From Cordylochernes scorpioides (taxonomy: Eukaryota; Arthropoda; Arachnida; Pseudoscorpiones; Chernetidae): a DNA stretch of 64,000 nt. The notes under the pieces are model-generated. The model was not told the DNA's origin. It saw only the letters and a list, made by a program, of their open reading frames with translations, and did no database searches. Below, piece after piece: positions 22,449 to 31,543 of this stretch. Position 1 is the stretch's first letter. Each line of letters begins with the position of its first letter. A program made the translations under genes and the position numbers. The DNA lies in contig CP092877.1 in assembly GCA_030710605.1 (NCBI GenBank), positions 71,895,085 to 71,959,084 of the forward strand, written 5' to 3'.

Positions 22449-22752
22449 GGGGGTCGGTGGAAGGCTGGTTAAACCGTTTGGTTTCCGACCACTACGACCC
22501 GGGTTCGATTCCCGCATTGGACACTTTTTTCTGTTAAAAAAAAAATGCTCCAATGGCCCCCGATTCTTGCAAAAGTCCAACCCCACGAGCGAGTGCAAGT
22601 AACCAAACGGGGCTCTGGCACATTTGTAAGTGCAAAGTCGAACTGCTTTTCACATGTGTAGACATGTGGTGCGCTTACAGTAAAAGCAGTCGCTAACTAC
22701 CTACCATGATTATCATGGCCTGTACCACGTGTACTAGGGATAAGCAAAAAAA
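22449..22752 (+). mobile_element. tRNA-derived SINE, intact allele
   Basis: Plus-strand head GGGGGTCGGTGGAAGG, perfect B box GGTTCGATTCC at 22502-22512, CACGTGTACTAGGGATAAGC near the 3' end, then an A-tail. The allele in the other arm is split by a Tigger-type insertion. This copy keeps the uninterrupted site GGTAGGTAGTTAGCG (reversed, near 22695-22710). Confidence 0.82.
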
Positions 22753-23136
22753 AAATTGTACCTTATTATGAGGACAATTAATTTTGATCAAAATAATTAA
22801 AAACTTACCCAAAATAAAGAGAACTAAGCTGGCAACAAAATATAAAATTTAATATTCTGTTGATATCAAATAATGAATATTCTGTTACAATATACACTCA
22901 TGGACAAAACTTTAGGAAGTAAACATCTTTGATGTTGCTGGTTATCTATTTTTTTTAAAGGATATAAGCAATTTTGTTCACATTTGGTTATCTTGTGGTC
23001 ACTGTGCATCAAATATCTTTCAAAGTTATAACTCTGAGAAGACTGTCTGGTAAATTAAATTGGTGAAACCGCTGGGAGGGTTCACCACTGATGAGTCAAG
23101 CCTTTCCAATATTTTTTCATTACAGTAAGGACAGTA

Positions 23137-23528
23137 AACACAAGGTAATAAGACCAAATCCAAATAAATAGTGTGTGATGTTTCAGTAACACCGTTGTTA
23201 CCATTTTCAGACAAAAGTACTGAATGATAAGACCAAATCCAAATAAATAAATAGTGTGTGACGTTTCGGTAACATCGTTGTTAGCATCTTCAGACAAAAG
23301 TATTGAATGATAAGACCAAATCCAAATAAATAGTGTGTGACGTTTTGGTAACAACGTTGTTACCATCTTCAGACAAAGTACTGAATGATAAGACCAAATC
23401 CAAATAAATAAATAGTGTGTCACGTTTCGGTAACAGCGTTGTTACCGAAATGTCACACACTATTTATTTTTTTGGATTTGGTCTTATTACCTTGTGTTTA
23501 TAATCTATAATCCAAATTGTGCCTTATC
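23137..23528 (+). mobile_element. Hammerhead-like fold-back element with internal tandem array
   Basis: The 13-base duplication AGTAAGGACAGTA lies at 23124-23136 and 23529-23541. Between the short arm (AACACAAGGTAATAAGACC) and the extended arm (ATTGTGCCTTATC) there are four tandem repeats of about 75-95 bases, each with GTAACA-GTTGTTACC and ATCTTCAGACAAA. The other allele (45654-45853, same duplication) has fewer units. Open frames across it are repeat artefacts. Confidence 0.8.
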
Positions 23529-23639
23529 AGTAAGGACAGTAGAAGTTTGATATATAAAAGAAACATTTGTGCTTTAATACTTTCTTTTCCTTTATATTAA
23601 GTTATGTTATAGTTAAAGTGATGTTGGTTTAGGTTAGGT

Positions 23640-23770
23640 TTATTTAATGTAGCTGCTGTATTGTCCGTGAGGTCAAGAGACGTACGGACCTCTGTGGTGT
23701 TGATCTCTTGGCGGAACGACTTGGAAGTCGGACTCGGGCCCCCCCCACTGCGGGTTGGGTTAGGTTAAGA
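23640..23770. other. GC-rich 120-bp insertion between TTAGGTTAGG strings, left arm only
   Basis: The right arm reads GGTTTAGGTTAGGTAAAGAAGC straight through (reversed, 45530-45560). Here the same flanks are split by a GC-rich segment with GTACGGACCTCTGTGG, GGCGGAACGACTTGGAAG and a C8 run, ending GGGTTGGGTTAGGTTA. I do not recognise the insert. The flanking TTAGG-like strings resemble the arthropod telomere repeat but are too short to be one. Confidence 0.5.
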
Positions 23771-23911
23771 AGCATAAGCAATTACTTATATGCATAGTTA
23801 CATAGTAGTCACAGGAGTTGTATGATTTCAGTGGCCAAGAGAATGAATAATTTACCAATATCTCCTAGGTCTAATATGGATGGTAACAAGACTGATGTAA
23901 CAGGGCATAGT

Positions 23912-24334
23912 TTTTTTTTACTTATCTTTTAGTCTAAATTAGACAAGATCTTGGATGTTGTGCTCATAAAGAAGTTCAAAAACTCTTCTTGGTTCTCTGT
24001 ACAGGGATCTCTTGTCCTTTCTGATACAATTTAGTATATGTTGGGGAGTGGCCTCTTCGGTTTTGCACCTAGTGCACATGGGGAAGCTTTTGGCTCCCTC
24101 TTTATAGACTAGAGGGCGCAGGTGACCAGATTTCCATCTGGCCAACTGTGTCGATTCCCTTCTGTTTAGTTGGAGGGTCTGTTTTTTTGGGGTTTTCTAC
24201 CTGGTACCAAGAATGATGGAAACTATCTCTATGGTTCCTTATCAGTTGTAGTTTTAGTTTGTTAATATGGTCCCTTGCTGAAAGGAAGGTCTCGGAGTTC
24301 ACCGCATCAGGATGTCCAGCTGCTCCTTCCTTTG
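23912..24334 (-). mobile_element. 5'-truncated LINE with poly-A tail, shared by both arms
   Basis: Minus-strand insertion: A-tail at 23912-23919, 3' UTR ending with the stop shortly after, and the 5' truncation at 24334. The 12-base duplication is ACAGGGCATAGT at 23900-23911 and ACAGGGTATAGT at 24335-24346. The same event in the right arm is 44982-45392. The coding part is described separately. Confidence 0.82.
23939..24300 (-). pseudogene. LINE ORF2 C-terminus with zinc knuckle
   Basis: In one frame LNRRESTQLARWKSGH runs into FPMCTRCKTEEATPQHILNC, a C-X2-C-X8-H-X4-C knuckle, and the frame ends ...YEHNIQDLV and a stop. This ending is common behind the RNase H region of arthropod jockey-like LINE proteins. 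Upstream residues (NHRDSFHHSWYQ) are in another frame, separated near a run of seven A's, so the copy is frameshifted. Catalytic RT domains were lost by truncation. A 67-base stub of the same family lies at 29604-29670. Confidence 0.72.
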
Positions 24335-24509
24335 ACAGGGTATAGTCTATAGTCTTATTGAAGATTTTAATTCTGCCAATGAAATGTCACCCTTCAATTA
24401 TGTTTTTGTCTAGTTACCTAATAAGTCTTAAAATAATGAGCTTTAAAAAATTAGTAAAAAAATAGTACAAATTTGAAATTGTACTGAGATAAGTTGAATA
24501 AATTAAAAA

Positions 24510-24615
24510 AATACATCTCCTTATCTGTGCAACTGAAAGTTGTATCAACAGCAGGCCATTAGCAACTTTTAGTTGCATGATAAGGAGATGCCTTTTTTCT
24601 TAATTTAAAAATTAG
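24510..24615. repeat. Fold-back repeat B, short form
   Basis: TCTCCTTATCTGTGCAACTG and AGTTGCATGATAAGGAGATG are inverted around a GGCCATTAGCAAC core. Right-arm copy 44720-44820. Confidence 0.58.
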
Positions 24616-24619
24616 GTTT

Positions 24620-25700
24620 TGTGTGGGTAATCAACTTTTTTTTTTTTGCCTTGAAAATTCAAAATTATTTATTAACGTTTAGTCTATGCTTACACAAAAT
24701 TAAATGAGAGAAATAAACAAAGGATTGATGTTATTTACAATTAGGGATAGAATATTTACATTTCATTAGTTCTCAGTTGATCTTTTTTTTGCCTTGATAT
24801 TATTCTTTTGTCCAACCAGAAACTGGCATTATTCATTGGTGGTTGGTAGGTTATAGTATAAACATGGTAATGAAACCATCTCCAAATTGCCCTTTTTTTT
24901 CCCTTATTTTTAAACACTTCTCTCAATGATTCTTCTCAAATAATTTTCAGAAATAATGAGAAGTTGGGAAGTAAGAAACCCAGTTACTATGAAGTCATTC
25001 TAGCTGGCAAAGACTTCCATAAGCCATTCAGGGAATGAATGTTTTAGATTGGTGGGTGCACTGGAATATGAAGTGATAAACATGACTTTCTGGCCTGAGT
25101 AATCTATCAAGTCAATTTTATTAGGATCTCATGAGAACTAAAACTCTAAACACAATTCCTATCTTTAATTATAAAGCCCAATTTGGATTATAGAAGAAAA
25201 TAAGACCTAATCCAAATAAATTAATATATATATTCATTTTTGTTTTGATTAGGTCTCATTTTCTTGTATCTAATTCCCATCTTTATTTTGATAAAAGGCT
25301 CTGCTTCACGGCCCTATCTGTGATAATAGGATATCAATTCTATTAGCATAATTGACATAGTTGCATATCCAATATGCAAATATGCTGGGGGGGGGGGTGT
25401 CAGCTATCCATCATGAAACTTTATTTCACCTTGTTTTGAGTAATTCTTTCATCTCTTCCTATCTTCTAAAATTCCAAATCATTCTTTGAGATTATTGAAC
25501 AAATCCTACCTTGGTCTACCTTTCCCATCATACTTCAAGGTGTATATTCCACATCAATAGGTGGTCGGAGGATTTTCAAAGTATAAATCCTGAAGACTTG
25601 CAGTGTTTTCATATCAATTACTTCATTTAAAAAATATTAAATTCTTCATTAAATCTTATTAAATATTCCTTGCTACCCTAGCTGTCCATTTGGTACCTTA
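24620..25700. other. Single-copy DNA with one fold-back scrap, no gene
   Basis: A GATAAAGCAC-subfamily fold-back remnant lies at 25170-25268 with its core deleted. A G10 run is at 25387-25397. The rest aligns to 43640-44700 and has no exon I can support. Confidence 0.45.
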
Positions 25701-25717
25701 TTCTTCTACACTAAATG

Positions 25718-25960
25718 TCAAAAGAGTTCAATTTTCCTCACTATTTTGATAATTGAGATTTTTGGTGGTGGTGTCTTGTCCATGGTCATTGTGCTGCTCC
25801 GTGGAATGAAGAGGTGCCATTGCCCTGTTAGCCAGCCACATTTCAGGATTCCCCTGCAGATCCTCAAGGCTACTGTAGCAGCCTGGGGCTCACAAAATCT
25901 ATACCATACTTTCACCTTACAGGACAGTTTCTTACTTGTGCTGCTTCTTCCACCATGAGG
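25718..25960 (-). other. Unrecognised single-copy open frame, possible exon
   Basis: On the minus strand the frame runs ATVALRICRGILKCGWLTGQ then HLFIPRSS and ends IVRKIELF and a stop. The corresponding right-arm frame (plus strand, 43479-43645) is also open with only a few replacements. Upstream, CCTGTAAG|GTAAAG in the right arm looks like a splice donor, and GCCCCAG before GCTGCTACAG like an acceptor. It is not repeated elsewhere in the window. I do not recognise the protein and the evidence for a gene is thin. Confidence 0.25.
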
Positions 25961-26104
25961 GTTGGACTTCTCTGATGGAGTCTGAGATTTTATATATTCA
26001 TATAGAAAACTGATCAAATAGAGGTTTAAGCATATTTTTCTTGTGGTTCCATATTTACATATATCAATGCCAGTCACTATGGCCATTCATCCATATGATT
26101 AATA

Positions 26105-26383
26105 CACCTATCCCCCGATTTACACGGTACTTGTTTTACACGTTTTTCGCTTTTACACGGTTTTCCAAATAAGTTTTTTTTTTGTTTTTATCGCACTATA
26201 CTAAATGCCACTGTGATTGAACACATGCGCTGTGTACACATCTCACGAGGAATCCCGAGCTTATGTGCTGACTACATATTTTAACCTGTCAATGCATTTT
26301 ATTTTTATTTCTGTGTACACCTATCCCACGATTTACACGTTTTTCTCAGGAACGTATCTATCGTGTAAATCGGGGGATAGGTG
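26105..26383. mobile_element. TA-flanked MITE, left arm only
   Basis: Ends are CACCTATCCCCCGATTTACACG and its inverse CGTGTAAATCGGGGGATAGGTG. TA lies at 26103-26104 and 26384-26385. An internal partial repeat (CACCTATCCCACGATTTACACG, about 26319) suggests rearrangement. The right arm has a single TA at the equivalent place (near 42108). This looks like a pogo/Tigger-type non-autonomous element. Confidence 0.78.
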
Positions 26384-26435
26384 TATTCTCAATAGGATGA
26401 CAAATCTGTCAGTAAAATTTTACTAAGTTTCAGAA

Positions 26436-26580
26436 CACAAAGTAATAAGACTAAATTTGAATAAATTGTGTGATGTTTTGGTAATAACGCTGTTACCAAA
26501 TCATCACACACTATTTATTTATTTGAATTTGGTATTACCTTGAGTTTTTAAATTTATATAATCCAAATTGTACTTAATTA
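26436..26580. mobile_element. Hammerhead-like fold-back element, reduced
   Basis: The loop is deleted so the arms meet at GGTAATAACGCTGTTACC. It ends AATCCAAATTGTACTTAAT. Right-arm partner at 41910-42052. Confidence 0.55.
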
Positions 26581-26732
26581 TTTACCAAGTTCCCAAAATT
26601 GTGGATTATAGGTGATATTGTAGGTGGTATTAGGGTTTCAATGGTATGACCTTAATAGTGAGGTGAGACCTTGATAAAAGTGATCATGACTGTAGTAAAT
26701 ATGGAGTGTATCAGAAACTTCAAGAAGAGATA

Positions 26733-27237
26733 TCTTATATATATAAAAATGAATGTTTGTATATTTGTCTGTCTGTTGTATGTCCGGTATACAAATTCGC
26801 AGTAGTTCACTAATTCAAACCAAAATTTCCATACATAGGTAAAAAATATTGGGGATGACGATAGGCAATTTTAAAAAATATATAAATCAATTATTAAAAC
26901 TATATATTCAAATTATTCTACTTAGCTCACGAGCAGCGCCCTCTAGAACGCGGGCGGTTTGATGGCGGCGTGCGCCCATTGGCTGCCGGCGAGCACGTGA
27001 CTTCCCTGCCCCCGGGCCCCCCCCCCCCCCCCTCCGAGAAAATGTGATTGTCCGGCTGCCGGCCGGTTGGCCAGTTCAAGTTCCCACCGCGCGCTGTCCT
27101 GGCGCACGGGGGCAGAGTTGGTGACACAGCTGTGCCAAAAAAGCCTCGAGGGTGACCTCCGGGAACTACGTCCATCTTCCATATGTAAAATACATTTAAT
27201 CGTGTAAACCTGGGCGTTGCCCGGGTCATTCGTCTAG
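26733..27237 (+). mobile_element. Non-autonomous Helitron, left arm only
   Basis: Begins TCTTATATATATAAAAATG and ends CATTCGTCTAG, with a GGGC-GTT-GCCC hairpin 11-13 bases before CTAG. The host bases are A (26732) and T (27238). The right arm shows the unbroken A^T site at 41403-41404. There is no target duplication. This is 5'-TC/CTRR-3' Helitron structure. A CpG-rich segment at 26935-27165, with a 14-C run, contrasts sharply with the AT-rich surroundings. Frames through that segment are compositional, not coding. Confidence 0.88.
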
Positions 27238-27266
27238 TAAATTATAATGGCAAGCCAAATCTATTA

Positions 27267-27444
27267 CAGTAGTACCCTTCATGAGAGGACGCTCCTGCTA
27301 GAGGACACCTCTCTACAAGGACAGTTTTCATCTACAAAATTACCATTTTTACTATTTAGCAACTCTCTGATAAGAGGACACTTCTCTATAAAAGCTACTT
27401 TGACTTTGAAATTAGGAGTTGTCCTTTACAGGGAGGTATTACTC
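27267..27444. mobile_element. Tigger/pogo-type MITE
   Basis: Ends CAGTAGTACCCTTCATG and GGGAGGTATTACTC, with internal AGAGGACACCTCTCTACAAGG. Shared with the right arm at about 41200-41375. The 102-codon frame across it is not conserved. Confidence 0.55.
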
Positions 27445-27588
27445 TATATACATTTATTTATCTTCTTCTTTCTTATCTCACATTTATTTATTAATAGTAT
27501 AATCCCTTTAATTCAACCAATTTCAAATCACAATAATTTCTTTCTTTTTTTTTAAATAGAGCAAAAAAATTTTTTTTTTCTTTTTTAA

Positions 27589-28913
27589 CCCTTAATTACT
27601 CGCGCCTATATTTGTTACGTAAGTACTCGCGTTGAGATCCAGGTCTCACTTTTAAAAAACCAAAATATATGTTAAATTTTAATATTTGGATTGAAAAATA
27701 GTCTGCATTATATTCGTAATTGTGTGTAGTTTATGACACATGTGAATTAAGGCAAAAAATATTTTATATTTATTTATTTTTATTGAAACAATGACTATAG
27801 TAAAAACAATGAATGTTTGACATAGTTTTACAAATAGGCTACTATTAAAAGTTGCAGACGGATATTATTCGCAATCTTCGCAAATATTCGAAGAATGACG
27901 TTGACAGATGTGTCTCCTGCAACGTTCTTGTGACATAATTGCTCTCACAATTTCTACACCTGAGCCATCCACCGCCCATAGCTCTTTATAAGTTAAATGA
28001 GCAGCTCTTTTGACACCTGACATTATCAAAAGTCCAAATAAAGCTAGGATTTCTGTTACAGTAGTTAATTTGGCATCTCTTTCTCTAGAGAAATGTTCTT
28101 TGATATTGCTTATATAAGCATTCGTACAATCTACAATTTTTTGTATCATATCATTATCAATTATTTTTGTAAATGCATCCGATTCAGATTCTATCGATTT
28201 TGCTTCAGATTTAGGCCCTGGCAATTGAGAAATTATATTTACACTTCTTGTACGAATCTGGGTTTTCTGCCACATTGTCTTTTTCCATTTTGTGACACCA
28301 TCCTTTCCAAAATAAAATTCAGAATCATCATTTGGTAATTCTTCATCCGCCTCTGAATTCTGTTCAGAGTCTGTGTCATGATAACTATAAATTTCGGTAT
28401 CAGAAGTATCGGATAAATCACAAATTATTTCATCGCAATCCATGTCGGATTCACTCTGATTCCTCTCAGAAGTACTAGCCATTTTTTATAATATATATTT
28501 TAGGAAATATTTAGTATTAAAATATTGAATAAAAATAAATAAATTCTAAATACCTAAGAGAGACAGAGAGAGAGAATTTAGGATATTTAGGAACAAAAAT
28601 TATACTTAGAAGAAGAACAATAACTTACTGTTTTACGAAGATAGAGCCAGCCGGAAAATGAAACCTAAACCAAAATTATTACGCAAGTACTCGCGTTGAG
28701 ACGTTTGTCTCGGCGGTGGCTTTTTTGTTTTATTTTTCTTCCTTCTAGGGGCCAAGCGATATAACAAATGGTCTAAAATATTTATTTCGATGCTATCTTA
28801 AGCTACAAAAACTTACAAATTATTTGGACTCGAAAATCGTATTTATTTTTTTCGATTAAAATTTTAGGTGAGACCGTGTCCGAGACCTGTGTCTCGACGC
28901 GAGTAATTAAGGG
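27589..28913 (-). mobile_element. piggyBac element, internally deleted, left arm only
   Basis: The 16-bp perfect TIR CCCTTAATTACTCGCG is at both ends, with TTAA on each side (27585-27588 and 28914-28917). The right arm has the single intact TTAA (in TTTTTTAAATTACCGTC, reversed, near 41108-41116). Subterminal TACTCGCGTTGAGA motifs at about 27620 and 28687 repeat in direct orientation. The transposase frame is shortened (separate entry). The clean empty site makes it a recent insertion. Confidence 0.93.
27865..28482 (-). CDS. piggyBac transposase, internal deletion (205 aa)
   Basis: A full piggyBac transposase is roughly 550-600 residues and excises and inserts DNA at TTAA with a three-aspartate catalytic core. 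Here the first 185 or so residues are present: an acidic N-terminus with repeated D/E/S, then DGVTKWKK, a TSLIYISNIKEHFS-type segment with LALFGLLIMSGV (the domain start), and a TYKELWAVDG motif. The frame then jumps to a short end, CRRHICQRHSSNICEDCE, resembling the C-terminal cysteine-rich zinc-binding tail. The catalytic aspartates are therefore deleted although the frame is intact. The start ATG at 28482 is the first in frame. A DNA-binding or dominant-negative product is possible but speculative. Confidence 0.8.
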   Translation of the reverse strand: MASTSERNQSESDMDCDEIICDLSDTSDTEIYSYHDTDSEQNSEADEELPNDDSEFYFGKDGVTKWKKTMWQKTQIRTRSVNIISQLPGPKSEAKSIESESDAFTKIIDNDMIQKIVDCTNAYISNIKEHFSRERDAKLTTVTEILALFGLLIMSGVKRAAHLTYKELWAVDGSGVEIVRAIMSQERCRRHICQRHSSNICEDCE

Positions 28914-29603
28914 TTAAATTACCATCCTTAATTCAACCATTTTTCAAATCCCAATAAACCAATTTACCTTAATTTAACCAGCAATAATTCAATTTAGAAA
29001 AAGTGCGAAACCCTTTCTCACATATGGAAATAAGGTTTCTATAACTTGAATTTTAGTTACTATAAAAGTAGTTAACACAGATCTAAGTTTTAGTAAAAAC
29101 CTGTTGCGTATGCAGTTCTTAATACGAGTCACTTATAGAATCAGTGAAGTATCCATCCTACATTACTCAGCCATAGGTCCCTGAGTGGATGTGGTGCTTA
29201 TCATACGGAGTAATTAGGTGTAGTCCTGTTGATGGGAACATTACACAAAGGTAAGACTTTACCTGTTAAGTGTTACAAAAAAATGACTTAAAAAAAAAGT
29301 CCACTAGGAATGTGAATGTGTGGTGTAAAGATTTAATATTCATCTTAACTGACTATAATTCAACACTGACTTGATTTTAAACCAAAAATTCTGATCCCTT
29401 AGTTAACCGAAGAAGTTAAATTATAATTTATTAATACTTTTGTATGTATTGGTGTGCATTTTTACAGAGCATTGAGACAATTCAATAATGTAAATACATT
29501 TTATTTATTAGCCATTTTTATATCTGTATTTTTGGTATCTCAATATTCTTGGTCATGTGTTACAAGAACAGTTAGCCTGCTTGCTACCATCATGCCTGTG
29601 TAA

Positions 29604-29670
29604 CTTCTTTATGAGCACGACCTCCAAGATCTTGTCTAATTTAGACTAAAAGGAGAAGTAAAAAAAAAAA
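29604..29670 (+). mobile_element. Extremely 5'-truncated LINE (67 bp), left arm only
   Basis: It contains only the last codons (LLYEHDLQDLV, stop), a 20-base UTR and an A-tail. The 12-base duplication ATGCCTGTGTAA is at 29592-29603 and 29671-29682. The right arm has one uninterrupted copy (reversed, near 37068-37079). It is the same family as 23912-24334. Confidence 0.88.
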
Positions 29671-30239
29671 ATGCCTGTGTAAACAAGTGAGAACACACAG
29701 GCTTTGGTTGTTCTACATAGACTTAGCTAGATTATAAACCTGACCAGCCACTCAGCCTCCTCAAGTGCTGTTAGTGTGGTAAGGAGGTGACCCTGTGCAG
29801 GACAATGTCTGAAGTCTTGTACTCTTGGTACCCTAGGCATGAAGGCTGTCTTAATAAACCCAGCTTCTTCTTCTTTCTTATCTCCACTCAATCATATTAG
29901 GATATCAAGTTGTGACCCTTGATGGTGTCTGTTTGACAACCATCATGACTGGGTGAAGTAGAATGTGTCTGCCTTTGTCATTAAGACTGGGAGCACTACT
30001 CAGTGGCAGGCCAACTTAGCTCCAAAAGATATGGCCGCCTCTAACATGAGGAACAGACGCCCAATAAACCCAGCCAAATGTTAACAGGTAAAGTTCTACC
30101 ATTGTGTAATGTTCCCATCAACAGGACTACACCTAATTACTCCGTATGATAAGGAGATAACCACCACATCCACTCAGGGACCTATGGCAGAGTGATGTAG
30201 AATGGATACTTCACTGATTCTATAAGTGACTAGTAATAC

Positions 30240-30535
30240 GAGGAGGGGGAGCAGTAACAAGCTCGCTAAAAAACCTGGGTTCAGCTGGCCCGGCTGATAG
30301 TACCCTGTAAGGGCTCCTAATCCAGGGTTACAGGATGAGCAGCGTTTGTACTCCATGTTAGGAGCAGCTGCACATGGTGTCTGTTCATGTCAGAGGCGGC
30401 CATTTCTTTTGGAGCTAAGTCAGCCTGCCACTAAGTAGTGCTCCCAGTCTTAATGACAAAGGTAGATGCATTTTACTTCACCCAGACCCTAATATGATTG
30501 AGTGGAGATAAGGAAGAAGAAGACTAGTAATAGGA
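30240..30535 (-). repeat. Dispersed repeat D
   Basis: Close to 4905-5190 and 36450-36680. Carries AAAACCTGGGTTCAGCTGG and TACCCTGTAAGGGCTCC. It is followed by CCCTAATATGATTGAGTGGA, a string also found beside other repeats (29880-29905, 56142-56162), suggesting that it belongs to the element. Confidence 0.5.
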
Positions 30536-30896
30536 ACTGCATAGACAACAGGTTTTTACTAAAACTTAGATCCGTGTTAACTACTTTTATAGTAACTAAA
30601 ATTCAAGTTATAGAAACCCTATTTCCATACGTGAGAAAGGGTTTCACACTTTTTCTAAATTGAAATCGGACCTAGCTATTGCATTGCCTAACTTTGACCT
30701 TGCTGAATCCTAGTTACAGGATAATTTGTTAAACTAGGGAACTCACAAAGTTTGTGTACAGATGCTAAACTGTGTGACCCTTTGGTCATCACTTGGTTGG
30801 AAATGTTTGTTTCTGTCAAATTCATACTGTCTAAACTCAAACACTCCAAGGGATCAGTGCTTTCGGTTGAATTCAAGTAAGTGTTGAATTGATACA

Positions 30897-31067
30897 GTTT
30901 GCATTATAGAATAGAAACTAAAGGAACAAGGTCAAATCTAAATAAACAAACAGTGTGTGACATTTCGGTAACAGTGTTGTTACTGAAACGTCACACATTA
31001 TTTATTTATTTGATTTGGTCTTATTACCTTGGGTTTATAATCAATAATCCAAATTGTGCCTTATCAT
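30897..31067 (+). mobile_element. Hammerhead-like fold-back element
   Basis: Arms GACATTTCGGTAACAG and GTTGTTACTGAAACGTCAC meet with almost no loop. The extended arm ends AATTGTGCCTTATCAT. Right-arm copy at 35835-35995. Confidence 0.6.
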
Positions 31068-31074
31068 ATGCTTA

Positions 31075-31312
31075 AATGTATTACAATGCCGAATCACAAA
31101 TACCATCTGCATGCAATTTTTGTTTTCTCCTGTACAATTTAGGCCTAACTTAAGTGGTCACTGACATAAACAATGAGGTGTCTCAGAGAGTAACATTCTG
31201 ATATTTGAAATAACATACAGAAGAGGAAAGACATACATGCCTTTTGTAGATTGATCAGCTAGAATGTACACTAGATAGGGTTCTAGCCTTAAAGCAAACA
31301 ACCCTATAAAAT
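31075..31312. repeat. Dispersed repeat E (shared with 13545-13800)
   Basis: CTGTACAATTTAGGCCTAAC, GTGGTCACTGACATAAACAA and GTAACATTCTGATATT correspond to the same order of motifs at 13620-13740. Probably a fragment of the Tigger-type element there. Right-arm copy 35600-35830. Confidence 0.5.
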
Positions 31313-31543
31313 GATAAGGCACAATTTGGATTATAGATTATAAACACAAGGTAATAAGACCAAATTCCAAATAAATAAAATAGTGTGTGACATTTCGGTA
31401 GCAGCGTTGTTACCATCTTCAGACAAAAGTACTGAATGTACTTCTTGCTGAAAAGCTTCAGTACTTTTGTTTGAAGATGGTAACAACGCTGTTACCGAAA
31501 CATCACACACTATTTATTTATTTGGTCTTATTACCTTGTGTTT
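31313..31543 (-). mobile_element. Hammerhead-like fold-back element at the inner edge of the left arm
   Basis: Starts GATAAGGCACAATTTGG and ends CCTTGTGTTT. Its outer flank AACCCTATAAAAT (31300-31312) equals the 13-base duplication that brackets the allelic copy at 34878-35587. On the inner side the expected duplicate is missing and AGACTGTATATG follows. The element is thus the exact point at which the two arms stop matching. Confidence 0.8.

Larger units (their letters stand above)
28990..30660. repeat. Local inverted duplication inside the left arm
   Basis: 28990-29280 (GCGAAACCCTTTCTCACATA and on) reappears inverted at 30070-30240 plus 30536-30660, split by repeat D. The same arrangement is in the right arm (36250-36860 with 39840-41050). 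This could be a large fold-back transposon; AATTCAACAC-type strings lie at its outer edges (29370-29400 and 30880-30900). Confidence 0.65.
5270..31543 (+). repeat. Left arm of a giant inverted repeat
   Basis: Read in reverse complement this arm aligns to 34880-64000 almost from end to end. The base pair 5270/64000 sets the outer visible limit; the homology probably continues beyond the window. Segments compared by eye differ by roughly one base per 30-100, apart from clean insertions. The inner limit is the edge of a fold-back element at 31313-31543. Example pairs: 9465-9647 with 59460-59640; 23912-24334 with 44982-45392; 15880-16149 with 52379-52660. Confidence 0.93.

Noticed and set aside
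23082-23423. 113-codon frame with repeated HTLFIWIWSY motif
   Set aside because: The motif repeats only because the fold-back core is tandemly repeated. The frame is not kept in the other allele.
23640-23770. Interstitial telomere repeat
   Set aside because: Only two or three TTAGG-like units occur on each side, too few and too irregular.
26927-27229. Glycine/proline-rich open frame of 100 codons in a GC-rich patch
   Set aside because: It lies inside the Helitron's CpG-rich core, overlaps another frame on the same strand, includes a poly-C run and has no domain. Composition explains it.
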